Source: Pseudomonadales bacterium (GTDB lineage: Bacteria > Pseudomonadota > Gammaproteobacteria > Pseudomonadales > UBA5862). Taken from it: a stretch of 64,000 bases of DNA. Under the pieces are notes generated by a model that was not told the origin of the DNA, searched no databases, and worked only from the letters and a program-made list of their open reading frames with translations. The stretch covers positions 827,724 to 891,723 of the forward strand of contig JACKOQ010000001.1 in assembly GCA_024234215.1 (NCBI GenBank). The letters run 5' to 3'. The stretch's first letter is position 1. Every line of letters starts with the position of its first letter. This document shows positions 26,177-35,447 of the stretch, in pieces. The position numbers and the translations under genes were made by a program.

Positions 26177-27316
26177 ATGCGCATCCTCTACGCCAGCGAA
26201 CGCCCACCTTATCCCTGTTTTCTGGGCGGTGCGGCCCGTTGTGCCCATCGGTTGATGCAGTCGTTGAGCGAGGAGTTTGCTGTCGACTGCGCTGCGGTGG
26301 GTTCGGCGGAGTATGCGGTGACCCCCTGGGGGCACCCACCGCCTGAGGAGCATGCAGCGCTCGGCATTCGATCTGTGGCGCAGCCGAGTGGCGTGATCGA
26401 CTGCGGCTATCCGGTTCAGCTGTTGCCCGATTTCTTCGATGCGCTGGAATCGTTCATCGGCCGGTTTCGGCCCGATCTGATCTGGGCACAGTTGGAAGGC
26501 GCGCAGCAGGTGCTGATGCTGGCCCGGCGCTTGGGCATCCCTGGCGTGCTCTACGTGCATGATGCCGAAACGGCGCCGAACGAGCTGAAAGCCATGGGAC
26601 GACTTGGCTGCCATGTGGTTTGCAGCAGTGAATTCCTGGCGAACAAGGTGGAAAGGATCATCGGGCGGCCGGTGCAGGTGGTCTATCCTGCGTCGGACTG
26701 GTATTTCGGCACCCTGGGAGACCCGCAGGGCTCGGTGTTGATGATCAATCCGGTCAAGGTCAAGGGTGTCGAGACCCTGCTGGAAATCGCGCGCCGGCGG
26801 CCCGAAGTGCAGTTTTTATTGCTCGAATCCTGGAAACTCGGCGAGTCGGCACTGCACTCGCTGCAGGCGCAACTGGCGGCCTTGCCGAATGTGCGCTTTC
26901 ACCCGCGGGTGTCGGACATGCGTGCCATCTACCAGCAGGCACGCCTGCTGCTGGTGCCTTCGACCTGGGAGGAGGGGTTCGGCATGGTCGCGGTCGAGGC
27001 GCAGTCCTGCGGCATTCCGGTGATTGCCAGCGCGCGTGGCGGTCTGCCGGAGTCGGTCGCAGAGGGGGGCTTGCTGATTCAGAACCATCTCGACATCGAT
27101 GCCTGGCTGCAGGCCCTCGATCGGATTCTCGATGATCCAGACCAGTACCGGCAGTGGCGTCAGGCGGCCCTGGTCCATGCCCGGTCGACCAGGTTCACCC
27201 CGCGCGACTGTGCCCAGCGCTTTCTGGCCGCCTGTCGGGCGCCGCTGCCGAGCATGGGGCCCTTCGCGCGCGGCAGACGCTGGCTGCTCGACCGAATGTT
27301 ACGGCAACGAGGCTGA
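26177..27316 (+). CDS. GT4-family glycosyltransferase
   Basis: A 379-residue GT-B enzyme. It starts MRILYASERPPYP and has FLGGAARCAHRL as its first glycine-rich loop. The C-terminal domain carries WEEGFGMVAVEAQSCGIPVIAS (ExFGxxxxE motif) and GGLPESVAEGG. VLMINPVKVKGVETLLEIA matches the family strand before the donor site. GC content is again high from this gene onward, so it belongs with the conserved rather than the exchanged part of the cluster. The next gene starts five bases after its stop. Confidence 0.87.
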   Translation: MRILYASERPPYPCFLGGAARCAHRLMQSLSEEFAVDCAAVGSAEYAVTPWGHPPPEEHAALGIRSVAQPSGVIDCGYPVQLLPDFFDALESFIGRFRPDLIWAQLEGAQQVLMLARRLGIPGVLYVHDAETAPNELKAMGRLGCHVVCSSEFLANKVERIIGRPVQVVYPASDWYFGTLGDPQGSVLMINPVKVKGVETLLEIARRRPEVQFLLLESWKLGESALHSLQAQLAALPNVRFHPRVSDMRAIYQQARLLLVPSTWEEGFGMVAVEAQSCGIPVIASARGGLPESVAEGGLLIQNHLDIDAWLQALDRILDDPDQYRQWRQAALVHARSTRFTPRDCAQRFLAACRAPLPSMGPFARGRRWLLDRMLRQRG

Positions 27317-27321
27317 ATGGC

Positions 27322-29268
27322 ATGGACAGAAAAAAGCGGCTTTCTCTGTGGGTTGCGGTGGCCATGCTGGCGGCTGGCTGTTCCGAACAGCGCCGGGCGC
27401 CACTGTTCGAAGAGGTCACCGAAGCCGCCGGTCTTGCTGCCTACGTCGGCATGACCCACGGTGTGGCCTGGGGCGACTTCGATGGCGATGACCGGCCCGA
27501 TCTCTACGTGACCAACCACCTCGATGCGCCGCTGCTGTTTCGCAATCTGGGCAACGGCAAGTTCGCTGAGGTGACCCAGAGCCAGTTCGACGCCGCCGAT
27601 CTGGCGGGCGACAAGCATGGCGCCCAGTGGGCCGATTTCAACAACGATGGCCAGCTCGACCTGGTGCAGTTGACTGGCGCCCAGCAGGGCGTCGGGGCCG
27701 AGCCCAAGCGGCTGTTCATGAATCAGAATGGCCGATTCACCGAGGTGGCGGCCCGGGTCGGGGTGGACAATCCGCAAGGGCGCACCCGCATGCCGCTGTG
27801 GGTCGATCTGGATCGCGATGGCCGGCTTGATCTGTTTCAGGGTGCCGAGGCCCGTTTCGATGCGCTGACGCCGCCCTTCCTCTTCATGCAGCAGGATGGC
27901 CGGTTTGATGCGGCGCAGCCGCTGCCGTTTGCGTCGCGCTCGGTGCCGTTCTGCCTGCTCACCGAACTGACGCAGGATGCCCACCCGGAGCTGCTCTGCC
28001 GGGTGGTCGGCAAGAACAAAACTGCACAACTGTTCGACCTTGCCAGCCTGCCGGCGCGTGAGCTCGATCTGCTGCCGGTGACCGCTTTCGAGGATGCCGC
28101 AGCCGGTGACTTCGACAACGATGGCGCCATCGACCTGTTGCTGGCGCGCAAGAATCCGGCCGGCGCTCTGGCATTGGGCCAGCCGGCCGCCAATCTGCTG
28201 ATTGCCGATCTCTGGGTGACGGCCGCCGATGTCGGCAAGCCGCTCGGTTTCAGCTTCAAGGCATCCGGCCAGCTCGACGTGCAGGTCAGGGCCGCCTACG
28301 CCGCGCAGGGCCTCGCTGCGCAGCAGATCCATATCGGCCGGCAGGGCGAACATCCGGCCGGAGTCGATTTCGCGCTGCCGGGCGAGATGGCCGATGTCGA
28401 TGGCGTGGCGCCGCATCAGTCTGGTGAGCAGGCGGCCCTCTATCTGGGTCGCCAATCGACCGACCGCTGGCAGATCGAGTTCTCTGCGGCCACAGCGGCT
28501 GCGGCAGCGCACAAGCCACAGCAGATCACCGTGATGGTTCGCGCAGCAACGGCCATCACCGAGCTGACGCCGACGGCCGAGGCCACCCGCAATGAGCAGG
28601 CGCCGCAGCGGCTGTTCATGAACCAGCAGGGCAAGCTGGTCGAGCAGGGTGACAAACGCGGTGTCAACGAGGTGCCGATCTCCGCGGTCAACGTGGTGGC
28701 AGGTGATTTCGACAACGACATGCATCTCGATCTGTTCCTGCTGGGCTCGGGTGACGTTGGCATGCAACAGAATCTGCTGTTGCGCAACCGTGGCGATGGC
28801 CGGTTCGAAGCCGTCCCGCAGGCAGGTGGCGCGCAGGGTTCCATGGCCGGTGTTGGCGACAGTGTCACCACGGTCGACCATGACGGCGACGGCTTTCTCG
28901 ACCTGCTGATCGCCAGCGGCGGCAGCATGGGCCGCAGCCTCGGTCTGCCCTCGGCTGGCGGTGGCTACCGGCTCTACCACAATGTGAGAAACGGCAACCA
29001 CTGGCTCGAAATCGATCTAGAAGGCACCCGTTCCAACCGCGATGGCATCGGTGCACGGGTCGAAGTCACCGCCGGCGGCGTGACCCAGACGCGGCTGCAG
29101 GATGGCGGCGTCCATGAGCGCAGCCAGAACCACAGCCGGCTCCACTTTGGTCTGGGTCCCAACAGCCAGATCGACCGGCTCACCATCCATTGGCCGAGCG
29201 GTGTGGTACAGCAGTTGAGCGGCGTGGCCGCGGACCAACTGCTGCGGGTGCAGGAGGCTGCCCAGTGA
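27322..29268 (+). CDS. FG-GAP/VCBS-repeat lipoprotein with C-terminal ASPIC/UnbV domain
   Basis: A 648-residue lipoprotein with lipobox LAAG-C at about residue 20. Repeats of the calcium-binding FG-GAP type follow: GDFDGDDRPDLYV, ADFNNDGQLDLVQ, VDLDRDGRLDLFQ, GDFDNDGAIDLLL, GDFDNDMHLDLFL and DHDGDGFLDLLI, each about one blade of a beta-propeller. The C-terminal 70 residues are an ASPIC/UnbV domain (DRLTIHWPSGVVQQL). The ATG at 27322 lies five bases after the previous stop. Such proteins are surface or periplasmic and bind sugars or partners. Finding one inside a glycan biosynthesis operon suggests a role in anchoring or processing the exported polymer, which is an inference. Confidence 0.85.
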   Translation: MDRKKRLSLWVAVAMLAAGCSEQRRAPLFEEVTEAAGLAAYVGMTHGVAWGDFDGDDRPDLYVTNHLDAPLLFRNLGNGKFAEVTQSQFDAADLAGDKHGAQWADFNNDGQLDLVQLTGAQQGVGAEPKRLFMNQNGRFTEVAARVGVDNPQGRTRMPLWVDLDRDGRLDLFQGAEARFDALTPPFLFMQQDGRFDAAQPLPFASRSVPFCLLTELTQDAHPELLCRVVGKNKTAQLFDLASLPARELDLLPVTAFEDAAAGDFDNDGAIDLLLARKNPAGALALGQPAANLLIADLWVTAADVGKPLGFSFKASGQLDVQVRAAYAAQGLAAQQIHIGRQGEHPAGVDFALPGEMADVDGVAPHQSGEQAALYLGRQSTDRWQIEFSAATAAAAAHKPQQITVMVRAATAITELTPTAEATRNEQAPQRLFMNQQGKLVEQGDKRGVNEVPISAVNVVAGDFDNDMHLDLFLLGSGDVGMQQNLLLRNRGDGRFEAVPQAGGAQGSMAGVGDSVTTVDHDGDGFLDLLIASGGSMGRSLGLPSAGGGYRLYHNVRNGNHWLEIDLEGTRSNRDGIGARVEVTAGGVTQTRLQDGGVHERSQNHSRLHFGLGPNSQIDRLTIHWPSGVVQQLSGVAADQLLRVQEAAQ

Positions 29269-29400
29269 CCCAGAGGCGGCACTGATTCGGCATGGCCCGA
29301 TTTTCTTCTCTATTCTTCCAATACGAATCAGCGCCAATCATCTCGATGGATGCCAACCGTTTCGTAGTCAAAGCCAACAGTGGATTCCAGGAATTTCGAC

Positions 29401-30321
29401 ATGTTTTTTCGCAAGAACAAGCCACCCAGCCATGAGCGGGCCATGCAGTGGTTCAAGGCGAACATGGTGGCCGATCAGGGCATCATCGTGCACACCAGGG
29501 AGCGGGTGCCCTATCCCGAGGTGACCGGTTATTTCATCCCCACCCTCTACAATTGGGGGGAGCAGGCACTGGCGCGCAGCTGCACCCGCTGGCTGCTGTC
29601 GATCCAGTTGCCGTCGGGGGCCTTTCCGGCGCCCGATGGCAAGCCCTACACCTTCGACACCGGGCAGATCATGCGCGGGCTGTGCGCCGCACTGGGTGAT
29701 GTCGAGGGTGCCGAACAGTCGCTGCGCCGCGCCTGTGACTGGGTGGTGGCGCAGATCGATGCGCAGGGGCGGCTCACCACGCCGTCGACCGAGCTGTGGA
29801 GCGACATCGCCAGCGACCTGATTCACACCTATGTGCTGCCACCCCTGCGGCAGGCGGGCAGAGTGCTCGGGGTGCCGGCCTATGAAGAGGCCGCCAGCTT
29901 CGTGCTCGCCTACTACAAACAGCAGGATGGACTGGTCCCCTTCAACCGCCTTTCGCACTTTCATGCCTATGCGATGGAGGCGCTGTGCGAACTGGGCGAG
30001 TTCGACCTGGCGCGACGGGGCATGGCCGACGTGGAACGCTGCCAGCGGCGCGACGGCAGCATTCCGGCCTATCCTGACGTCGACTGGGTCTGCTCGACCG
30101 GCATGGCGCAATATGCCATCGTCTGGTACACGCTGGGCAACCGGCGTCCGGCCGACCTCGCCATGCGCCATCTGGAGAAGATCCAGAACGATTCGGGCGG
30201 CTTCTACGGCAGTTATGGCAAAGGGGCCAAGTACATCTCCGGTGCCGAGATCAGCTGGGCGGTGAAATATTTCCTCGATGCCTGGCGGCTGAAGATGCAG
30301 CAGGAGGGCAGCCATGATTAA
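29401..30321 (+). CDS. alpha/alpha-toroid-like protein of glycan cluster (function unknown)
   Basis: A 306-residue soluble protein built of helical hairpins with aromatic and glycine turns: VTGYFIPTLYNWGE, PSGAFPAPDGKPYTFDTGQIMRGL, FNRLSHFHAYAMEAL, QRRDGSIPAYPDVDW and NDSGGFYGSY. This pattern is that of six-hairpin glycosidase or terpenoid-cyclase-like toroids. No signal peptide is seen. The ATG at 29401 is preferred to a GTG at 29380 because AGGA lies eight bases before it. It overlaps wecB by 8 bases. Homologues probably process or measure a glycan in the cytoplasm, but no reaction can be assigned. Confidence 0.7.
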   Translation: MFFRKNKPPSHERAMQWFKANMVADQGIIVHTRERVPYPEVTGYFIPTLYNWGEQALARSCTRWLLSIQLPSGAFPAPDGKPYTFDTGQIMRGLCAALGDVEGAEQSLRRACDWVVAQIDAQGRLTTPSTELWSDIASDLIHTYVLPPLRQAGRVLGVPAYEEAASFVLAYYKQQDGLVPFNRLSHFHAYAMEALCELGEFDLARRGMADVERCQRRDGSIPAYPDVDWVCSTGMAQYAIVWYTLGNRRPADLAMRHLEKIQNDSGGFYGSYGKGAKYISGAEISWAVKYFLDAWRLKMQQEGSHD

Positions 30322-31447
30322 GGTGCTGACCGTCTTTGGCACCCGCCCGGAGACCATCAAGATGGCGCCGGTGATCGCCGAACTGGCGGAGCATCCGACG
30401 CGCATCCACAACAAAAACTGCCTCACCAGCCAGCACCGGGACATGGTGGCGCCGCTGATCGACCTGTTCGGCATCAAGGTCGATTACAACCTCGACCTGA
30501 TGCGCGAGAACCAGACGCTCGAACACATCACCGTCACCGTGCTGCAGGAGGTGAGCAAGATCCTGCGTGCCGAGCCGTTCGACCTGCTGCTGGTGCAGGG
30601 CGATACCACCACCTCGATGGCGGCGGCGATGGCGGCGTTCTACTGTGGCGTCAAGGTGGGCCACATCGAGGCCGGCCTGCGCACCTTCGACAAGTTCCAT
30701 CCCTATCCCGAGGAGTCGAACCGCAAGATCATCGACTCGATGGCCGATCTCTTCTTCGCCCACAGCGACCGCGCCCGCCAGCATCTGCTCAACGAGGGCA
30801 TTGTCAGCGAGCAGATCGCGGTCACCGGCAACACCGTGATCGATGCACTGCTCGATGTCTCCAGCCGTCCCTACAGCTTTGCCGGCACGCCGCTCGAAGC
30901 CGTGGCGAACGAGCAGCGGCGCATCATTCTGGTGACCGCCCACCGCCGCGAGAGTTTCGGTGGCCCGTTCGAATCGATCTGTCGCGGTCTGGCCGAGCTG
31001 GCGCGCAAGTATCGTGACCAGGTCGTGCTGGTCTACCCGGTGCACCGCAATCCCAATGTGCGGCAGGTGGTGAACGCCATGCTGGCCGGCATCGACAATG
31101 TGCTGCTGATCGATCCGCTCGACTACCTGCCGCTGGTCCACCTGATGAAGCGGTGCCACCTGGTGCTGACCGACTCCGGCGGCCTGCAGGAGGAAGCCCC
31201 CAGCCTCGGCAAGCCGGTGCTGGTGCTGCGCAAGGTGACCGAGCGGCAGGAGGGGGTCGAGGCCGGCACCCTCAAGGTGATCGGCATGCAGGCCGATGAG
31301 ATCGTCCGCCAGGCCTCGCGCCTGCTCGAAGACGAGGCCGCCTACCAGGCGATGGCCTCGCGCAGCAACCCCTATGGCGACGGCACGGCACGCATCAGGA
31401 TCGTCCAGCGCATCCTCGACGATGCCGGATTGGGCGGCACGCAATGA
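30314..31447 (+). CDS. wecB: UDP-N-acetylglucosamine 2-epimerase (non-hydrolysing)
   Basis: A 377-residue enzyme that interconverts UDP-GlcNAc and UDP-ManNAc for surface glycans. Family marks are VFGTRPETIKMAPVI at the start, VQGDTTTSMAAAM, GHIEAGLRTFDKFHPYPEESNR, ITVTVLQE, TAHRRESFGGPF and DSGGLQEEAPSLGKPVLVLR. The length is normal. It overlaps the toroid gene before it by 8 bases (ATGATTAA) and the GT2 gene after it by 4 (ATGA), so the three are translationally coupled. Its product implies ManNAc or a ManNAc-derived uronic acid in the polymer. Confidence 0.93.
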   Translation: MIKVLTVFGTRPETIKMAPVIAELAEHPTRIHNKNCLTSQHRDMVAPLIDLFGIKVDYNLDLMRENQTLEHITVTVLQEVSKILRAEPFDLLLVQGDTTTSMAAAMAAFYCGVKVGHIEAGLRTFDKFHPYPEESNRKIIDSMADLFFAHSDRARQHLLNEGIVSEQIAVTGNTVIDALLDVSSRPYSFAGTPLEAVANEQRRIILVTAHRRESFGGPFESICRGLAELARKYRDQVVLVYPVHRNPNVRQVVNAMLAGIDNVLLIDPLDYLPLVHLMKRCHLVLTDSGGLQEEAPSLGKPVLVLRKVTERQEGVEAGTLKVIGMQADEIVRQASRLLEDEAAYQAMASRSNPYGDGTARIRIVQRILDDAGLGGTQ

Positions 31448-32424
31448 GCGTGGAGCGCGGGTCGCCGCTGGTCAGCATCGTGCTGCCCACCTATCGGCGG
31501 CCGCATCTGTTGCCCCACGCCATCCGCAGTGTGCTGGCGCAGAGCTACCCGCACTGGGAGCTGATCGTCGTCGATGACAACTCGCCCGACCACACCCCCG
31601 AGGTGGTGGCGAGCTTCACCGATCCACGCATTCGTGCCGTGCGCAACGACCCCAACCTCAAGCTGCCGCGCACGCTGAACCGCGGCTTTGCGCTGGCCAG
31701 TGGCGAGCTGCTCACCTGGACCTCGGACGACAACCTCTACCACCCGCAGGCGATCGAGAAGATGGTGGCCCGCCTGCAACGTGGCGACTGCGATTTCGTC
31801 TATGCCGACTACTGGCTCTTCTCCGAACTGGATGCGGCAGGCGCGCCGCTCGACATCCAGCACGACCGCCTCCCCGATCGACTGCAACTCGATCGCGGCA
31901 ACCACATCGGCGCCTGCTTCATGTACAGCCGGGCGCTGGCCGAAGCGGTGGGAGAGTATGACCCCGAGCTGTTTCTGGTCGAGGACTACGACTACTTCAT
32001 CCGCGCCGCCCGGCAGTTCCGCTTCGCCCACATCGCCGAGCCGCTCTACTACTTCAAGCGTGACGACGCCACCCTCTACATCTCGCGCTACTGCGAGGTC
32101 AAGGCCTCCGATCTGCTGGTGCGCTACAGGAACGGCCTGCTCGATGGCGCCGGCGTGGTCGAGGCAGTGGTGGAACTGCTGCTGCGCAACATCGCCGGCC
32201 TGAAGAACCCGCTGCTGCGCGGCGGCCATGCGCTGCTGCGCACACGCTCGTTCAGGCTCACCAACTGGCACGCAAAACTGACCAGTCACCACCTGCGGCG
32301 GCAACTGCACGGACCCGTGCTGGCGCTGCTCGACGGCTACCGCCAGCAGCAGCGCAGCTTTGGCGAGAGCCGGCAGGCGCTGGTGGCGCTGATCAACGCT
32401 CTGGGTGCGGTCAGCTACCAGTGA
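31444..32424 (+). CDS. GT2-family glycosyltransferase
   Basis: A 326-residue GT-A enzyme beginning VSIVLPTYRRPHLLPHAIRS, with VVDDNSPDHTPEVV for UDP binding, WTSDDNLYHPQAIEKM carrying the metal site and VEDYDYFIRAARQF as the acceptor-side acidic motif. It is tied to wecB by a 4-base overlap, so it may use or follow the ManNAc-type residue. No transmembrane helix is apparent. The following sulfotransferase begins 31 bases after its stop. Confidence 0.88.
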   Translation: MSVERGSPLVSIVLPTYRRPHLLPHAIRSVLAQSYPHWELIVVDDNSPDHTPEVVASFTDPRIRAVRNDPNLKLPRTLNRGFALASGELLTWTSDDNLYHPQAIEKMVARLQRGDCDFVYADYWLFSELDAAGAPLDIQHDRLPDRLQLDRGNHIGACFMYSRALAEAVGEYDPELFLVEDYDYFIRAARQFRFAHIAEPLYYFKRDDATLYISRYCEVKASDLLVRYRNGLLDGAGVVEAVVELLLRNIAGLKNPLLRGGHALLRTRSFRLTNWHAKLTSHHLRRQLHGPVLALLDGYRQQQRSFGESRQALVALINALGAVSYQ

Positions 32425-32455
32425 TGACAGCGCCAACGCAAGTCAGGAAGCCCCG

Positions 32456-33385
32456 ATGTCCTTCTTTCAAATTCTGAGTGACGCACTGCGCGGCCCGGCC
32501 CAGGCGCGTGCGGCGCACCGGCAGGCGCTGTTGCGCCAGCCCGGCATCCGTTCCGGCATCGAGCAGTTGCAGCAGCACTGCCCGGCAGTGATCGAAGCCG
32601 ATGAACCGGCACCGATCTTTCTGCTCTCGGCCGGCTGGCGCTCCGGTTCGACGCTGCTGCAGCGGCTGATCATGTCCGACGCCCGGGTGCTGATCTGGGG
32701 CGAACCCTATGACGAATGCGGACTGGTGCAGGCACTGGCCGGCACACTGCCGCCGTTCCGGCCCGACTGGCCGCCGGCCGACTACTTCTACGATGGTCGC
32801 CCCCCCGGCGACCTGTCGGGCAACTGGATCGCCAACCTGTTCCCGGCACTGAGTGACCTGCGCCAGGCGCATCGTGCCCTGTTCGACACCCTGTTCGGTG
32901 TGCCGGCAGCACGCGCCGGGGTGGCGCGCTGGGGCATCAAGGAGGTGCGCTTCGGCATCGAGCAGGGGCTCTATCTGCGCTGGCTCTACCCGCGGGCGCG
33001 CTTTCTGTTCCTCTACCGCCACCCGCTCGAAGCCTACCGCTCCTACAGCCGCTATGGCCGCAGCTGGTACGACACCTTCCCTGACCGACCAGTCTTCACC
33101 CCGACCGACTTCGGCCGCCACTGGTGCACGCTGATGGCAGGCTTCCTGCGCGATGCGCAGAAGCTGGACGCCCTGCTGGTGCGCTATGAAGATCTGATCG
33201 GCGAGCAGCCGCCGATCGACGCCATCGAGGCCCACCTCGACATCCACATCGACCGTGCCGTGCTGACCGACAAGGTCGGCAGCTCGGAGCGTGGTGGAGC
33301 CAAGGTGCGGGTCAACCGGCTGGAGCAGTGGCTGCTCAGGCGTGCGGTGGAGCCGGTGGCGTCGCAACTGGGCTATCTCTGGTAG
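32456..33385 (+). CDS. sulfotransferase-family protein
   Basis: A 309-residue PAPS-dependent sulfotransferase-like protein. The 5'-phosphosulfate loop is LSAGWRSGSTLLQRL near residue 55, and the 3'-phosphate site is FLYRHPLEAYRSYSRYG with its serine near 195. ARWGIKEVRFG lies between them. The ATG at 32456 has AGGAAG five bases upstream. As the last gene of the cluster it may sulfate a sugar hydroxyl of the exported glycan. The PAPS-synthesis genes are not in the window. Some members of the family act on lipids or small molecules, so the substrate is inferred from position only. Confidence 0.82.
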   Translation: MSFFQILSDALRGPAQARAAHRQALLRQPGIRSGIEQLQQHCPAVIEADEPAPIFLLSAGWRSGSTLLQRLIMSDARVLIWGEPYDECGLVQALAGTLPPFRPDWPPADYFYDGRPPGDLSGNWIANLFPALSDLRQAHRALFDTLFGVPAARAGVARWGIKEVRFGIEQGLYLRWLYPRARFLFLYRHPLEAYRSYSRYGRSWYDTFPDRPVFTPTDFGRHWCTLMAGFLRDAQKLDALLVRYEDLIGEQPPIDAIEAHLDIHIDRAVLTDKVGSSERGGAKVRVNRLEQWLLRRAVEPVASQLGYLW

Positions 33386-33471
33386 GCGCTGGTAGGCGAA
33401 CGGCTCCCGCAACCCGGCTGAATTGGCCGATAATTGGCGCCTCTCACTCAGAGTGCCCCACTTTGCCGCCG

Positions 33472-35262
33472 ATGAAACCGATTCGCGAACTGCCCGCCGC
33501 ACTCGCCAACCAGATTGCCGCCGGCGAGGTGGTCGAACGCCCCGCCTCGGTGCTGAAGGAGCTGCTCGAAAACAGCCTGGATGCGCAGGCCAGCTCGATC
33601 GACGTGGAGGTCGAGGCCGGCGGTGTCAGGCGGATTCAGGTGCGTGATGACGGCAGCGGGGTGCCGGGCGACCAGCTCGCGCTGGCGCTGGCGCGCCATG
33701 CCACCAGCAAGATCGCCCTGCTCGATGACCTGGAGCGCATCGCCACCCTCGGCTTTCGCGGCGAGGCACTCGCCAGCATCGCCTCGGTGTCGAAGCTGAG
33801 CTTCACCTCCAACCCGCAGCACGACAGCACCCAGGGCTGGCGCATCAGCACCGAGGGGCTGGCCGACGGCCCGCAGCTGCTGCCGGCACCCCATCCGCGC
33901 GGCAGCAGCCTCGAAGTGCGCGAGCTCTTCTTCAACACCCCGGCACGGCGCCGCTTTCTGCGCAGCGAGCGCACCGAGTTCGAGCGTATCAACGAGCTGT
34001 TCAAGCAGATCGCCCTCAGCCGCTTCGATGTCGCCTTCTCACTGCGGCACAACCAGCGGCTGATCCATCGGCTCGACGCCGTCACCGAACCGGGTTCGGC
34101 GCGCCGGGTCGAGCAGATTCTGGGACGCGACTTTCTCGAACAGGCGCTCGTCGTCGACCGCCACGGCGATGGCCTGCGGCTGTGGGGCTGGATCGGCATG
34201 CCGACCTTTTCGCGCAGCCAGGCCGACTTGCAGTACTTCTATGTCAATGGCCGGACCATCCGCGACAAGCTGGTCAGCCATGCGCTGCGGCAGGCCTATC
34301 GCGATGTGCTCTACCAGGGCCGCCATCCGGTCTGTCTGCTCTACCTCGAGATCGATCCGCTGGCGGTCGATGTCAATGTCCATCCGACCAAGCATGAAGT
34401 GCGCTTCCGCGACAGTCGCGGCGTGCATGACTTCATCTACTCGGCACTGCACCGCGCCATTGCCGAACTGCAACCGGCCGATCGCATCGCGCTGTCGGCC
34501 GCGCCGATCAGTGACCGGCCGCAGCCGGGGCTGTATGGCGCGGCGGCGCCGCTGCAGCAACAGCCGCTGGCGCTGCGTCCGCCCACTGCGGCGGTGACAC
34601 CGAACCAGGTGGCGGAGAGCCTGACCTTCTACGCCGCACTGGCGCAGCCACTGGCCGAAGCCGCAGCGGACGAGGCAGAGCCACCGCTCGGCCATGCGCT
34701 GGGGCAGTTGCATGAGATCTACATTCTGGCGCAGAACCGGCAGGGGCTGGTGCTGGTCGACATGCATGCCGCCCATGAACGCATCCTCTATGAGCGGCTG
34801 AAGCGCAGCCATGATCAGGCGCCGCTCGCCTGCCAGCCGCTGCTGCTGCCGCTGTCGCTGCCGGCCACGCCGGCCGAGGTCGAACTGCTCGACGCCTGCG
34901 GCGAACTGCTGCGGCGGCTCGGCATCGACGCCGAGCCACTGGGGCCACAGCAGATCGTCCTGCGCAGCCTGCCGGCACTGCTGGCCCAGGTCGATGCGGC
35001 CCAACTGCTGCGTGACATTCTGGCCGACCTGCGCACCCATGGCCGCAGCGACCGGGTCGAACTGGAGCGCAACCAGTTGCTGGCCACCATCGCCTGCCAC
35101 GGCGCGGTGCGGGCCCGACGGCGGCTGACCCTGCCGGAGATGAATGCGCTGCTGCGCGACATCGAGCAGACCGAACGCAACGGCCAGTGCAACCATGGCC
35201 GCCCCACCTGGATGCAGATCGAGCTGGCGACGGTCGATCAGTGGTTTCTGCGCGGGCGCTGA
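33472..35262 (+). CDS. mutL: DNA mismatch repair protein MutL
   Basis: A 596-residue GHKL ATPase that links MutS mismatch recognition to strand excision. The N-terminal ATPase is clear: IAAGEVVERPASVLKELLENSLDA with the catalytic Glu and Asn, DDGSGV, ATSKI and GFRGEALASIASVS. QADLQYFYVNGRTIRD and VDVNVHPTKHEVRF mark the transducer domain. The C-terminal dimerisation domain (about 410-596) has no DQHAxxE(X)4E endonuclease motif but reads MHAAHERILYER, as in MutH-type species. The ATG at 33472 is the canonical start MKPIRELP. It follows the sulfotransferase and is probably the last gene of that transcript or has its own promoter. Confidence 0.95.
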   Translation: MKPIRELPAALANQIAAGEVVERPASVLKELLENSLDAQASSIDVEVEAGGVRRIQVRDDGSGVPGDQLALALARHATSKIALLDDLERIATLGFRGEALASIASVSKLSFTSNPQHDSTQGWRISTEGLADGPQLLPAPHPRGSSLEVRELFFNTPARRRFLRSERTEFERINELFKQIALSRFDVAFSLRHNQRLIHRLDAVTEPGSARRVEQILGRDFLEQALVVDRHGDGLRLWGWIGMPTFSRSQADLQYFYVNGRTIRDKLVSHALRQAYRDVLYQGRHPVCLLYLEIDPLAVDVNVHPTKHEVRFRDSRGVHDFIYSALHRAIAELQPADRIALSAAPISDRPQPGLYGAAAPLQQQPLALRPPTAAVTPNQVAESLTFYAALAQPLAEAAADEAEPPLGHALGQLHEIYILAQNRQGLVLVDMHAAHERILYERLKRSHDQAPLACQPLLLPLSLPATPAEVELLDACGELLRRLGIDAEPLGPQQIVLRSLPALLAQVDAAQLLRDILADLRTHGRSDRVELERNQLLATIACHGAVRARRRLTLPEMNALLRDIEQTERNGQCNHGRPTWMQIELATVDQWFLRGR

Positions 35263-35295
35263 ACGGGTCGAAAGCCACCGATCGGCCAGCGCAGC

Positions 35296-35330
35296 GCAGC
35301 CGTTGCAGGCAGGGTTGCAGGTTTTTTTTT
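35296..35330 (+). terminator. possible weak terminator after mutL
   Basis: A short imperfect stem GCAGCC/GGTTGC (one G-U pair) lies just before AGG and a run of nine T residues at 35322-35330, 34 bases after the mutL stop. The T-tract is striking in this GC-rich setting, but the stem is short, so intrinsic termination is only possible. Confidence 0.35.
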
Positions 35331-35447
35331 GAAGAGTGCTATAAGGGCTTGCCCGGGCGAAACCCTGATGCCCTCTACTGGCTTTCACGGAGGAGTGTTC
35401 ACAGTGATGGAGTCTATTACAACTTTGTCAACTACAGGATGATCCTT

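Noticed and set aside
27160..29001. 613-codon minus-strand open frame across the UnbV lipoprotein gene
   Set aside because: The plus strand has repeated FG-GAP motifs and a lipobox. The antisense frame is compositionally biased with no recognisable domain.
35315..35345. TTGCAG and TATAAG as a promoter for the PEP-CTERM-like gene
   Set aside because: The spacing is 19 bases and the region is dominated by a T9 tract. The match is too weak to list as a feature.
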